Shown: positions 51,445 through 60,773, counted from the first letter of the stretch. The stretch: DNA of 64,000 nucleotides from Deltaproteobacteria bacterium (GCA_027858995.1 JAQIBP010000061.1:1-64000), one strand, 5' to 3'. Notes: generated from the sequence alone by a model not told the origin. A program made the numbers and translations.

Positions 51445-53136
51445 ATGAAGAAAACGTGTATCTATTTTATTATGATGACGCTTGTTTTATTATTGACTGC
51501 GTCGGGATCTTTTGCCCAGGGAATATCATCATCTTCCTATAAAGCAGGAGATATGGTTGAGGTTACAGGTAAAATTGCTCCGGGCCAGGATTTATATGTT
51601 GCCATTGCCCAAACTGACATGTTTGCACCAAAAGACACTGATGGCGCATTTGAAATTAAAAGATTTGAAAAGGATAGTAAAAAGGCAGGATTTGCCTTAG
51701 ATACAAAGATTCCACCCCTTTATTACATGATTACCAATGTACCGGAAAAATTCGGTAAGGTAGACAAGAAAAGATTTGGCGGTCCTTCGGTTCTTCTCAA
51801 AAAAGGACAGGGGATTTACAGCACCACCATGTTCTATCTGAAAAAGAAATTAGGTGATGTGGATGCAACGGCCCGCGGTATGCTCGGACCAATCAAATCA
51901 GATGATCAGTGGAATTTTTTCAGGTATGCCAATGAGGGTTCATATGGTATCAATACCATTGTTAAAGAAGGTAACAGAAAAGGTAAAGTTGTTATTTTTT
52001 CACGATCCATCATTGGTGACGAATCAAACGGTAATTACTGGGACAAGGGCACATCCATAAAATTGGATAAAGCAACCGGCGAGTTTACAGCCTCTTTTAA
52101 ATCTTTCAGACATACTCCTCCTGACACCAAATTTGATGTTTATGTGAATGGTGCAAAAATCGGCGACTATAATGTAGAGAAAAATGGATTCTGGCTCTCC
52201 AAGGCTTATAGGTATATGAATCCTTTATGGATTGTTATCGGTGCTATTCTCGTGGGAACCTATTTCTCCATGATCGGTGCAGCCGGTGGTATGCTCATGG
52301 CAGCTTTCCAGGTGCTGGTAGTTAACACCATGGGCCCTGTGGGTATAAATGCAGCCAATGTATTAAAACCTTCCAATATTGCACTGACACTGTTTTCTCC
52401 TCTTGGATCATTCTACCGGTATGCAGTGGTTGAAAAACGTGTTGCATGGCCAGTCGGACTCTCCTTTGGTGTGGGTATTTTTATTGGCTCCATCTGGCTT
52501 GGTAAATATGTATCAGCAATTCTTCCCATGAAAGCTTACAAAGAATGGCTGGCTATCCTGGTGGTTATCATGGGAATTAAGACCCTTATGGAAATGACTC
52601 CAAAGGCCATGAATAAAAGAAAAAATATCAAGGCCATGACCCAGAAATTTAATAAAGAAGTTGCCGCAGCCAAAGCTGAGGGACGTTCAGCACAAATGGG
52701 CAGTATTGAACCCGTAAAAACAGGTTTGACCGATTACAGGTTTAAATTCTGGGGTGAAGAATTCACGATCAACCCATTGCTTTTTGCATTCCTTGGTATT
52801 TTTATTGGTATCGTATCCAGATCCTTTGGTATTGGCGGCGGCTTCCTTCTCGTTCCTGCCATGACCACTCTGGCTGCTCTTCCCATGTATGTGGCAGTTC
52901 CTATATCCTTGATCGGTACCTGTTTTTCTAGTATCGGCTCCTTTATCGGATATCTCATGGCAGGATACCTGCCTGACATGACACTTGCCATTGCCATTAT
53001 TATCGGCGGGTTTGCAGGTGGTATGCTTGGCAGCCGTGCACAGAAAATGTTCTCTGAAATGACCTTAAAGGTTGTTCTTGCAGTTACACTGTTTTTCTTA
53101 TTCTTCAGGTTCTTTAAGATTGAAATCTGGATTTAA
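51445..53136 (+). CDS. TauE/SafE-type permease with large extracytoplasmic N-terminal domain
   Basis: 563 aa from the ATG at 51445 (AAGGAG 7-8 bases upstream); the frame is open from 51373 but the extra 24 residues would precede the signal peptide. Signal peptide about 1-24 (LVLLLTASGSFAQG). Extracytoplasmic beta-rich domain about 25-250 (VEVTGKIAPGQDLYVAIAQT). Then two blocks of helices typical of TauE/SafE anion permeases: WIVIGAILVGTYFSMIGAAG and GIVSRSFGIGGGFLLVPAMT, separated by a charged cytoplasmic loop (KAMNKRKNIKAMTQK). Family members move sulfite, sulfoacetate, taurine or similar. Downstream of the molybdoenzyme, so sulfur-oxyanion handling is the natural guess. Ends at a good terminator. 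Confidence 0.85.
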   Translation: MKKTCIYFIMMTLVLLLTASGSFAQGISSSSYKAGDMVEVTGKIAPGQDLYVAIAQTDMFAPKDTDGAFEIKRFEKDSKKAGFALDTKIPPLYYMITNVPEKFGKVDKKRFGGPSVLLKKGQGIYSTTMFYLKKKLGDVDATARGMLGPIKSDDQWNFFRYANEGSYGINTIVKEGNRKGKVVIFSRSIIGDESNGNYWDKGTSIKLDKATGEFTASFKSFRHTPPDTKFDVYVNGAKIGDYNVEKNGFWLSKAYRYMNPLWIVIGAILVGTYFSMIGAAGGMLMAAFQVLVVNTMGPVGINAANVLKPSNIALTLFSPLGSFYRYAVVEKRVAWPVGLSFGVGIFIGSIWLGKYVSAILPMKAYKEWLAILVVIMGIKTLMEMTPKAMNKRKNIKAMTQKFNKEVAAAKAEGRSAQMGSIEPVKTGLTDYRFKFWGEEFTINPLLFAFLGIFIGIVSRSFGIGGGFLLVPAMTTLAALPMYVAVPISLIGTCFSSIGSFIGYLMAGYLPDMTLAIAIIIGGFAGGMLGSRAQKMFSEMTLKVVLAVTLFFLFFRFFKIEIWI

Positions 53137-53160
53137 CCCTTAAGGGATAAATGAACCTTG

Positions 53161-53217
53161 AAACCCGTGTGCTGAATCTTTATAATAGCTGAATCAGCCA
53201 CGGGTTTTATTTTTTTA
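53161..53217 (+). terminator. Rho-independent terminator after the permease gene
   Basis: AACCCGTGTGCTGA pairs with TCAGCCACGGGTT (one bulge) around a loop of about 20 bases and is followed by TTATTTTTTTA. Confidence 0.8.
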
Positions 53218-53324
53218 TTGCACTTACTAATATAAAATCTTTCTTTGTGTTCCTGGATTTTCAATGCTACGCTAAAAAAAGTATTCATAAAATATAATCA
53301 AAAAATCATAGCTGGTTATAAATC

Positions 53325-55976
53325 ATGCAGATAAAAAATTTATTCAGATACTGGACTTTTCAAATGTTTTCCCCTGGAACTGTTTTAAGGGAAAAATATG
53401 AAGCTTTTAAAAAGCTATTGGAATATGATAAAAAAGCCCATGAATTCATGGCTGAACTCGAAGATATATTTTACAATCAAAAAAAAAATGATTTCCAGAC
53501 TGTTGTAAAAACCTATGACCAGTTTGCTGCTTCAGCTTACGGTATGGTTGAAGAGCTTTTAAAAATGTGCCCCTCCAACTATTGGAGTTTGAAGGACTAT
53601 TTTAAAAAATTTGATTTTTATATAAGGTTCATGCTTGCTCCGCCAGACTTTGATTTTTCACCGCCATTTACAATTGAGTTTAATAAAATATCATCATTTG
53701 ATGAAGCAATAGCAGGCAAAAAAGCTTTTTGCCTCTCTCATCTGAACAGAGAACTTCATCTGCCCACACCCAATGGCTTTGTCATTACAACCAATGCTTT
53801 TCATTATTTTTTACAAGCCAATGATTTACAGGATGCCATTAATGAAAAATTGACCAAATTGGACATAAGCGATGTCTCATCATGTGAGCAGATAAGTATA
53901 GAAATCAGAACAATGATACTAAATGCAGATGTCCCAGATGATATTGTCATAGCCTGCGACAATGCCATGAAAAGTTTTGAAGCCAGAGGCAATATCAATT
54001 GCAGGTTCGCGCTTCGAAGCAGTGCTGTAAAAGAAGATGGAGAAATTTCTTTTGCCGGCCAGTATAAAACCATGTTAAATATGGGCAAAAATGATATTTT
54101 CAATGGGTATAAACAGGTCATTGCAAGCAAATACTCTTCCCAGGCACTTTTTTACAGAATCAGCCATGGAGTTCCTGACCATGATACTCCCATGGCGGTA
54201 TTGGTCATTGAAATGATTGATTCAAAATCATCTGGAGTAATATATTCCAAAGATATTGAAAACCCCCTTTCAGACAATTTGTTAATTCATTCTATCTGGG
54301 GACAGGGAGAGCTTCTTGTGGAAGGAGAAGCTGCCTGCGATCTTATTGCAATCTCAAAGAAAGAACCAGACAAGATTGACAGCATTAAAATTGCTGCAAA
54401 AGAGAAACAGATGGTGCTGTCCCAAAATCATTCAGCTAAAGAGAGTCAAATCAAAAATGATCAAATAGAGGAAAATCAAACAAGAATAATTGATACAAAA
54501 AAAAATCTAACCTATGATCTCTCCTTAGATGAATTTTCTGCATTAACCCTTGCAAGATGGGCAGTAAGCCTTGAGAACCATTTTAATCAACCCCAGGATA
54601 TTGAATGGTGTCAGGATCAATCCGGCAAACTTTTTATTCTCCAGTCAAGGCCCCTGAATATACATCGGGATATACATTTAGATAAAATCCAAAATACAGC
54701 AAAACAAAACAAAGTTCTTAAAATTATAAATGGCATTAAAATTGATAATAAAATTATCTGCTCCAAAGCCCAAACCGTATGCCGTGGAGTCGGATCAGGC
54801 TCAGTTTACAGGCTTGAACAGATATCACAAATCACACAAATTCCCAACGGATCAGTGCTTGTGGTTAAACATGCTCTGCCACAATTTGTCATCGCCATAA
54901 ACAAAGTAAATGCTATTATTATAGAGTCAGGAAGCTTTGCAAACCATTTTGCATCCATTGCAAGAGAATTTAAAATTCCAGCAATTGTAAATATACGCAA
55001 TGGATTTAATAATCTTGTACAGAGAAATTGTGTGACCGTGGATGCAGACAGAGGCATAGTGTACGATGGGATTGCAACCCCTTTAATGGGAAATATCAAA
55101 CCCAGAGAAGACAATTTTAAAAACAGCTCTTTTATGATCAAACTGCGGTATGTAATTAATTTTGCAGCTCAACTAAAACTCACAGAGCCTGAATCTGATT
55201 CTTTTGCACCCGAGGCATGCAGATCTCTGCATGATATCATCAGGTTTGTCCATGAAACAGCTGTCAGAGAAATGTTTTCAATCGGCAAGAGAAAAGGAGG
55301 GCGAAAAAAAGGAGCTAAAAAACTTATATTAAATATACCCATGCTCTTTTATGTCCTTGATGTAGGTTCTGGCATAAACAATAATCAAAAAAACGCAAAG
55401 ATATTAAAATCTGATGATATTGCAAGTATTCCCATGCAGGCAGTATTAAAAGGACTTTTACATCCTGGAATCTGCTGGTCGGAAACAACTCATTTTGACT
55501 GGGAAGAGTATGACAGGATTGTCATGGCAGGTGGTATTATCAGTGCAGATTCATCCATGTTTGGAAGCTATGCAGTGTTGTCAAAGGAATATTTGAATGT
55601 AAACTTCAGGTTTGGATATCATTTTGTTATTTTAGATACTATATGCTCTTCTTCCAAAGAAGATAATTATATACTTTTCAGATTTTCTGGCGGCGGGGGC
55701 ACTCCGGAAGGGAGAACCATCAGAGCTAAGTTTATTAAAGGCATTTTAACAAGACTTGGATTTATGGTTCAAATCAAATCTGATCTTATTGATGCTGAAT
55801 TTAAGAATGGGTCATTAAAAATCATGGAAAAAACTCTTGATATGACAGGACGACTGCTCGGAACTACAAAACTTATGGATATGTACCTTAAAAAAGACTT
55901 GGATATAGAATTTCTAATTGACGATTTTATGAATGGGCGATATGATTTCCGCTCAACAGTGAATGATAAGCCATAA
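53325..55976 (+). CDS. PEP/pyruvate-binding and phosphohistidine-swivel protein (PPDK/PEP-synthase-like)
   Basis: 883 aa, cytoplasmic. After a helical N-terminus (1-115), the PPDK N-terminal nucleotide domain runs from about 120 to 450 (AIAGKKAFCLSHLNREL, CRFALRSSAVKEDGEISFAG, DIEWCQDQSGKLFILQSRPL). The swivel domain (about 495-580) has ESGSFANHFASIAREFKIPA, aligning with the GGxTSHAAIxARE phosphohistidine motif. His (about 540) is kept, but the first Gly and the Ser before His are changed. There is no PEP TIM barrel; residues 580-883 are an unfamiliar domain (FRFSGGGGTPEGRTIRAKFI). This resembles rifampin-phosphotransferase-like or phosphotransfer proteins with unknown acceptor. First gene of an operon with a DSP-YkgJ fusion and a GAF protein. 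Confidence 0.82.
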   Translation: MQIKNLFRYWTFQMFSPGTVLREKYEAFKKLLEYDKKAHEFMAELEDIFYNQKKNDFQTVVKTYDQFAASAYGMVEELLKMCPSNYWSLKDYFKKFDFYIRFMLAPPDFDFSPPFTIEFNKISSFDEAIAGKKAFCLSHLNRELHLPTPNGFVITTNAFHYFLQANDLQDAINEKLTKLDISDVSSCEQISIEIRTMILNADVPDDIVIACDNAMKSFEARGNINCRFALRSSAVKEDGEISFAGQYKTMLNMGKNDIFNGYKQVIASKYSSQALFYRISHGVPDHDTPMAVLVIEMIDSKSSGVIYSKDIENPLSDNLLIHSIWGQGELLVEGEAACDLIAISKKEPDKIDSIKIAAKEKQMVLSQNHSAKESQIKNDQIEENQTRIIDTKKNLTYDLSLDEFSALTLARWAVSLENHFNQPQDIEWCQDQSGKLFILQSRPLNIHRDIHLDKIQNTAKQNKVLKIINGIKIDNKIICSKAQTVCRGVGSGSVYRLEQISQITQIPNGSVLVVKHALPQFVIAINKVNAIIIESGSFANHFASIAREFKIPAIVNIRNGFNNLVQRNCVTVDADRGIVYDGIATPLMGNIKPREDNFKNSSFMIKLRYVINFAAQLKLTEPESDSFAPEACRSLHDIIRFVHETAVREMFSIGKRKGGRKKGAKKLILNIPMLFYVLDVGSGINNNQKNAKILKSDDIASIPMQAVLKGLLHPGICWSETTHFDWEEYDRIVMAGGIISADSSMFGSYAVLSKEYLNVNFRFGYHFVILDTICSSSKEDNYILFRFSGGGGTPEGRTIRAKFIKGILTRLGFMVQIKSDLIDAEFKNGSLKIMEKTLDMTGRLLGTTKLMDMYLKKDLDIEFLIDDFMNGRYDFRSTVNDKP

Positions 55977-55994
55977 TATTTAAAGGAGGCCTGA

Positions 55995-57032
55995 ATGTCA
56001 CCATACAGTGTCACCTGGATAACAAACAGCCTATCTGTAGGGCGTGCACCAATGTCTTATGCCGAGTTTGAATCCATAAAAGCACAGGGAATTGATGCCA
56101 TTGTAAACCTTTGTGCCGAATTCAGCGACCTTCATGAGCTTGAAGAGTCTTCAGGCTTTGAAGTCTATTATCTTCCCATATGGGATGAAGATATTCCCAA
56201 AATAGAAGCCATGGAAGATGCACTTGCCTGGCTTGATGAGGCAATTTATCTTGGGAAAAAAGTACTTGTTCACTGCAGGCACGGAATTGGAAGGACAGGT
56301 ACCTTTGTTACCTCATATATGATTAGAAGAGGGCATACTCTAAAAGCTGCGGAAAAAAAATTAAAATCATCAAAGGCAAACCCTTCCAATTACGGGCAGT
56401 GGAAACTGTTAAGAAAATATGGGAAAAAATCAGGAGTTCTGAAAATAAGAGAACCCTCCTTAGAAATTAAAAACAGAGTTGATCTCAATCCTTTTTTTTC
56501 TGATTATGAATCACTTATAAAAAAAATTGATCAGGAAGTAAAAAATCAACCAGAACAAGATGGTATCAGCTGTGGCAGAGATGATTCGACCTGCTGCTCT
56601 GCACCCTTTACTATTCAGTTGATAGAGGTTATTTATCTGCATTCCAAAATAAACAGACACTTTACCTCTGCACAGAGAGAGACACTGATTTTAAGAGCAG
56701 TTAAAACCTATAAAAAAGAGAGTATTTTATTATGCCCGTTCAATAAGAATTCATGCTGTGAAGCATACGAGATAAGACCTGCAAGATGTCGAATTTATGG
56801 AGCACATAAATTTTCTAAAGACAAACAGGAAATTCAAGACCTGTTGCTTGAACTCTCTCAAACCCTGTTTCTTGCCTTTTCAGGAAAATTTCAACCGGAT
56901 ATGAATTTTACATTTACCACAGCAGACACTATTTCAGGAAAATTTGTTCAAAAATGTTTTCACTATATGTCTGATATTGAAAGAGAGAAAAAAGCATTGG
57001 GAAAAATGATCACACAAGAGATGACAAAATGA
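55995..57032 (+). CDS. Dual-specificity phosphatase fused to YkgJ-type Cys cluster domain
   Basis: 345 aa; AAGGAGG site. Residues 1-150 are a DSP/PTP-type phosphatase: LVHCRHGIGRTGTFV is the CX5R loop (Cys about 94, Arg about 100), with the general-acid Asp likely in LPIWDEDIPK. Residues about 190-330 form a YkgJ/UPF0153-like domain: CGRDDSTCCSAPF, LCPFNKNSCCEAYEIRPARC and RIYGAHKF hold the Cys set that would bind Zn or an Fe-S cluster. Fusion of the two is unusual. It sits 18 bases after the PPDK-like gene and overlaps the next gene by ATGA. Possibly a phosphatase opposing the phosphotransfer protein, with a redox- or metal-sensing module. Confidence 0.85.
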   Translation: MSPYSVTWITNSLSVGRAPMSYAEFESIKAQGIDAIVNLCAEFSDLHELEESSGFEVYYLPIWDEDIPKIEAMEDALAWLDEAIYLGKKVLVHCRHGIGRTGTFVTSYMIRRGHTLKAAEKKLKSSKANPSNYGQWKLLRKYGKKSGVLKIREPSLEIKNRVDLNPFFSDYESLIKKIDQEVKNQPEQDGISCGRDDSTCCSAPFTIQLIEVIYLHSKINRHFTSAQRETLILRAVKTYKKESILLCPFNKNSCCEAYEIRPARCRIYGAHKFSKDKQEIQDLLLELSQTLFLAFSGKFQPDMNFTFTTADTISGKFVQKCFHYMSDIEREKKALGKMITQEMTK

Positions 57033-58708
57033 TACAGGATAAAACAATGAATTTTTTTCACCTCTTTTTGAAGGTGACCCGTATGATTACCTCAACACTT
57101 GACCCTGAAAAAGTATTGGATGTGATTGTACAAAATGTACCTGAAGTTATAGGAGTTGATGCTGCCACCATAAGACTTATTGATCCGGCAGGTAAAAATC
57201 TTCTGCTTGTTGCTTCCTTTGGGCTAAGCCAGGAATATTTAAACCGCGGCTGCATAGATGCTGAACTAAGTGTTACCAAAGCTTTGTCGGGTACGCCCGT
57301 GGCTATCCATGATGCGCTTTCATATCCCAATATTCAATATCCCGAAGCTATAAAAAAAGAGGGTATAAAAAGTCTTTTAATTGCCCCTGTTATAGTGAAA
57401 AACAAGGTTACCGGAGTTTTGAGGCTGCTCACAAAAAAACCGCGGATATTTAAAACCAGTGAAATTGAATTTATTGAAGCTTTGGCAGAGCAGTGTGGTA
57501 TTGCCATTGAAAATGCCAGGGTTTATGAAGAGCAGAATCGCCAGATACGATATCTTAAGAGCCTTAAAGAGATCGGCAGGGTTATAAACTCCACCTTTGA
57601 ACTGAAAGAGGTGCTTGATTTTATTGTTACCAAAATTCCAGAGGTTATGGATCTGAAAGGATGTACTATCAGGCTTCTTGATCCTGTGAAAGGCCATTTA
57701 GACCTGGTGGCAGCTTCTGGTTTGAGTGAAGAGTATCTCGGCAGAGGAAGCATTGATGACGAGCTTAGCACTCACCAGGCATTGAAAGGTGAGCCCGTGA
57801 TCATCCATGATGCTGCCAGTGATCCAAGGATAGCCTATCAGGAAAATGCAGAAAAAGAGGGTGTGGCAAGTATTCTCGCTGTTGCCATTGTAGTAAAAAA
57901 AAGAGTTCTCGGGGTCTTAAGACTTCTGACCTCTGAAAAACGCAATTTTTCAGATGCCCAGATCAATTTTGCCACTGCCATTGCAGAGCAGGGAGGCATT
58001 GCCATCCAGAATGCAAAAAGTTACAGCAAAATCACAAAACTCATAACAGAACTGGAACAGCATGAGGATTTTCTCCAGATGGTTATTGACAGCCTCCAGG
58101 CCGAGCTGCTCGTAATAGACATTGATCATCATATTATAATGGTCAACCATGCTTTTCTCAAAAACAATGATTTAAAAGAAGATGACATTGTGGGTAGAAC
58201 CTACAACGAGATTCTTGCTGTTTGCAACTTAGATGACTGTCCCTTAAAACATATTGAAAATGGAGAACAAACATCTGTCTGTCTGAGACAGATTAAGGAT
58301 GGTGATAAAGAAAGATACCTTGAAGAGATGGCCACTCCTGTTTCAGCCTTTGGCAAAGAAAAAGGAACGGGATTTAATATTATAACCATAAGGGATGTGA
58401 CAGATCATATTCAGCTTAAAGAAGAGCACAAAACAAAGGAACGGCTCCAGGGAGTGCTGGAAATGGCAGGAGCAGCAGCTCATGAATTGAATACACCAAT
58501 ATTTTCAGCACTGGGAACAGCACAATTAGTACTTGATGATCTAAACGATCAACAATTGCAGGATGATCTTAAGACCATCATAAAAAATCTTAATACCGTG
58601 TCAGAGCTCACAAAAAAAATGACCCAAATTACCAAATACGAAGCAAAAGAATATGTAGGTGATACAAAGATTGTTGATATTCAAAAAGCTGCTGAAACAG
58701 ATCATTAA
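57029..58708 (+). CDS. GAF-GAF-PAS protein with DHp domain but no ATPase domain
   Basis: 559 aa. Two tandem GAF domains of nearly the same sequence type (about 15-165 and 185-335; compare TIRLIDPAGKNLLLVASFGL and TIRLLDPVKGHLDLVAASGL), then a PAS domain (about 350-460, VIDIDHHIIMVNHAFLKNND) and a DHp helix pair with GAAAHELNTPIFSALGTAQL (His about 485). The protein ends about 70 residues later (ITKYEAKEYVGDTKI) with no N, G1 or G2 box, and no ATPase fragment follows in any frame, so this seems to be a natural end. It may serve as a phospho-acceptor or dimerising sensor for a kinase in trans. Confidence 0.88.
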   Translation: MIQDKTMNFFHLFLKVTRMITSTLDPEKVLDVIVQNVPEVIGVDAATIRLIDPAGKNLLLVASFGLSQEYLNRGCIDAELSVTKALSGTPVAIHDALSYPNIQYPEAIKKEGIKSLLIAPVIVKNKVTGVLRLLTKKPRIFKTSEIEFIEALAEQCGIAIENARVYEEQNRQIRYLKSLKEIGRVINSTFELKEVLDFIVTKIPEVMDLKGCTIRLLDPVKGHLDLVAASGLSEEYLGRGSIDDELSTHQALKGEPVIIHDAASDPRIAYQENAEKEGVASILAVAIVVKKRVLGVLRLLTSEKRNFSDAQINFATAIAEQGGIAIQNAKSYSKITKLITELEQHEDFLQMVIDSLQAELLVIDIDHHIIMVNHAFLKNNDLKEDDIVGRTYNEILAVCNLDDCPLKHIENGEQTSVCLRQIKDGDKERYLEEMATPVSAFGKEKGTGFNIITIRDVTDHIQLKEEHKTKERLQGVLEMAGAAAHELNTPIFSALGTAQLVLDDLNDQQLQDDLKTIIKNLNTVSELTKKMTQITKYEAKEYVGDTKIVDIQKAAETDH

Positions 58709-58795
58709 AAAAGTTCAAATTGTAATGGTGTAACAGTTCTATAAATATTAATTATTGCTGAGAGTCACCACACTAAATTTATAAAAAGGGTAAGC

Positions 58796-59194
58796 ATGAA
58801 AAAAGTCTTTTATTTTGTCGTCATACTCTTATTTGCTGCAGCAAATGTTTGTGCAGAAAAACTACCTGATAGAATAAAATTGGTCCAAGCCACCATGTGT
58901 GAATCCATTGAAAATTTTAAACCAGTAAACCCCGGGGTGGTCTTTTCAATATCTTTAGGAGAAGTCTTCTGTTTTTCTAATTTTGATCCGGTCTTGGAGA
59001 AGACCCATGTTTTTCACCAATGGTATAAAAAGGACAAACTGATTTTCACCATGCGCCTGATCCTCTCCCCGCCAAAATGGTCATCTTTCAGCAGGATTCA
59101 GATAAGGGATGCTGATAAGGGTCCCTGGCGTGTTGAAATACACAATGCCGATGGCACCATTTTACAAACCTTAAGATTCAGTATGGCAGACTGA
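58796..59194 (+). CDS. Secreted DUF2914 protein
   Basis: 132 aa. Signal peptide 1-19 (FYFVVILLFAAANVCAEK, cleavage after CA). The mature part fits DUF2914: AMCESIENFKPVN-type start (ATMCESI), FSISLGEVFCFSNFD, THVFHQWYKKDKLIFTMRLI, WSSFSRIQIRDADKGPWRVE and the closing strand. This is a periplasmic beta-sandwich of unknown role, often found near envelope genes. Seven bases upstream of the CdaA-CdaR fusion and therefore likely in its operon. Confidence 0.85.
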   Translation: MKKVFYFVVILLFAAANVCAEKLPDRIKLVQATMCESIENFKPVNPGVVFSISLGEVFCFSNFDPVLEKTHVFHQWYKKDKLIFTMRLILSPPKWSSFSRIQIRDADKGPWRVEIHNADGTILQTLRFSMAD

Positions 59195-59200
59195 TTTATA

Positions 59201-60631
59201 ATGGAAGCTCTTCTCTATTTCTTCTCTGGATTTCGCTGGCAGGATGTATTGGATATCCTGTTAAACAGCTATATTTTATTCCGGCTTTATATTCTTTTCC
59301 GGGGAACCAATATTATAAGGGTGCTGCTGGTCTTATGTGTCCTGTGGGCAGTCAGTCAGGCTGCTGTCCCTCTGGGTCTGGTAATAACGAACTGGGCAAG
59401 GCAGGGTGTTATTACCGTGGCAGCTTTAATTATAATCATTGTCTTTAGAAATGAAATTTCCACTGTTCTGAGGACTAAGGATCTGAAATCATTTTTATGG
59501 GGAATACCTCGGTTTCAATCTCACACACCTCTGAATATCATTGTGGACAGTGTTTATGCGCTTGCTGAAAAGAAAATCGGAGCTTTAATCGTGCTGCCCC
59601 TGAAGCAGGATCTGGAGAGTGTTATTCAAGGAGGTATTCCCATAAAGGGCAAATTGTCTCAGGAGATGCTTGTGAGTATTTTCTGGCCAGACAACCCGCT
59701 GCATGACGGTGCAGCTGTCATACAGGAAGACAGAATCATTAATGCAGGTGTGATACTCCCATTGTCCAAAAGAGGAGATCTGCCCTCTTTTTTCGGAACC
59801 CGGCACAGGGCAGCTTCAGGATTAACAGAACTTACAGATGCTTTGGTTATTGTTATTTCAGAGGAGAGCGGCAAGGTCTCCTTGTTTAAAGAAAACCTGA
59901 CCTATAATATTAAATATCGTTCAGTCCTTGAAACATTACTAAAGGAACATGCAGGAGATGATTCTGCAAAAAAGAGATTCAAACACCAGACCATAGAGCT
60001 TGCTGCTGCTGCATTGATCAGTCTTTTCTGTGTTACAGGGATATGGTTCAATTTTTCAAAAGGGATGGAAACCCTTGCCACTCATGAGGTTCCAGTGGAA
60101 TTCATGAATCCGGATCAAAGAATGGAGATCATATCCTCTTCTGCTTCCAGCGTTAAGCTTTTAATCAGCGGTGCAAAGCCGTTAATCAATTCCATCAAGC
60201 CTGAACAGATCAATATCAAACTTAACCTCTCCCAGGCAGCAATCGGCGTTAATAAGCTCTCCATCATAAAGGAAAACATATTACTTCCGCCGGGAATCCG
60301 GCTAAAAAAAATAGAACCCTCAGAACTTGAGATCACTTTGGATACCCTCATAGAAAAACAACTTCCCATCCAGCCCAACTGGACAGGAAAACTGCCTAAA
60401 GGGTTGATCCTGAAAGAGGCAAAGGCATTACCCGAAACAATTCAGGTAACCGGAGGGGGTATGGCACTCAAAGATATTTCAACAATTTTTACTGAGCAGA
60501 TACTCCTGGACAAGCTCACTGAATCCGGCACGGTTACCATTGGCCTTATTCTGACCCCTCCATCACTCAGGTTGAAAAACAACACAAAAGTTAATATTAA
60601 GTACCTGATCTCAAAAAAATCAATTTTATAA
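59201..60631 (+). CDS. cdaA: Diadenylate cyclase CdaA fused to CdaR-like YbbR region
   Basis: 476 aa. Three N-terminal membrane helices (about 18-85), then the DAC/DisA_N catalytic domain (about 105-250): NPLHDGAAVIQEDRIINAGV with the DGA motif (about 168) and GTRHRAASGLTELTDALVIV with RHR (about 201), both intact. A further membrane helix (TIELAAAALISLFCVTGIWF, about 267-285) takes the chain across the membrane to a C-terminal region (about 290-470) with YbbR-like repeats (LEITLDTLIEKQLPIQPNWT). Makes c-di-AMP from two ATP. In Firmicutes the YbbR regulator CdaR is a separate protein; here both are in one chain. Confidence 0.9.
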   Translation: MEALLYFFSGFRWQDVLDILLNSYILFRLYILFRGTNIIRVLLVLCVLWAVSQAAVPLGLVITNWARQGVITVAALIIIIVFRNEISTVLRTKDLKSFLWGIPRFQSHTPLNIIVDSVYALAEKKIGALIVLPLKQDLESVIQGGIPIKGKLSQEMLVSIFWPDNPLHDGAAVIQEDRIINAGVILPLSKRGDLPSFFGTRHRAASGLTELTDALVIVISEESGKVSLFKENLTYNIKYRSVLETLLKEHAGDDSAKKRFKHQTIELAAAALISLFCVTGIWFNFSKGMETLATHEVPVEFMNPDQRMEIISSSASSVKLLISGAKPLINSIKPEQINIKLNLSQAAIGVNKLSIIKENILLPPGIRLKKIEPSELEITLDTLIEKQLPIQPNWTGKLPKGLILKEAKALPETIQVTGGGMALKDISTIFTEQILLDKLTESGTVTIGLILTPPSLRLKNNTKVNIKYLISKKSIL

Positions 60632-60659
60632 TAGATTCGCTGTTACGGGATGAAATTTT

Positions 60660-60729
60660 TTCAAGTTCAAGGCGGAAAATAAATTTGACCACAGGTATAC
60701 ATACAGTATTCCGAGGATCAAATTTATTT
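60660..60729 (+). repeat. Second copy of the MITE-like core repeat
   Basis: Starts TTCAAGTTCAAGGCGGAAAA and matches 6627-6696 with two substitutions. Left of it, CTGTTACGGGATGAAATTTT keeps part of the terminal repeat. The right side diverges, with an inserted segment before ATTGGAAAAAT returns. A degenerate copy in the convergent gap between the cdaA fusion and the response regulator. Confidence 0.65.
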
Positions 60730-60773
60730 ACTAACGCTGGTTCGAAGAAGAGCTATGCTCACAATTGGAAAAA

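Noticed and set aside
57377-57771. Antisense frames over the GAF domains
   Set aside because: Shadows of the tandem GAF coding sequence on the plus strand.
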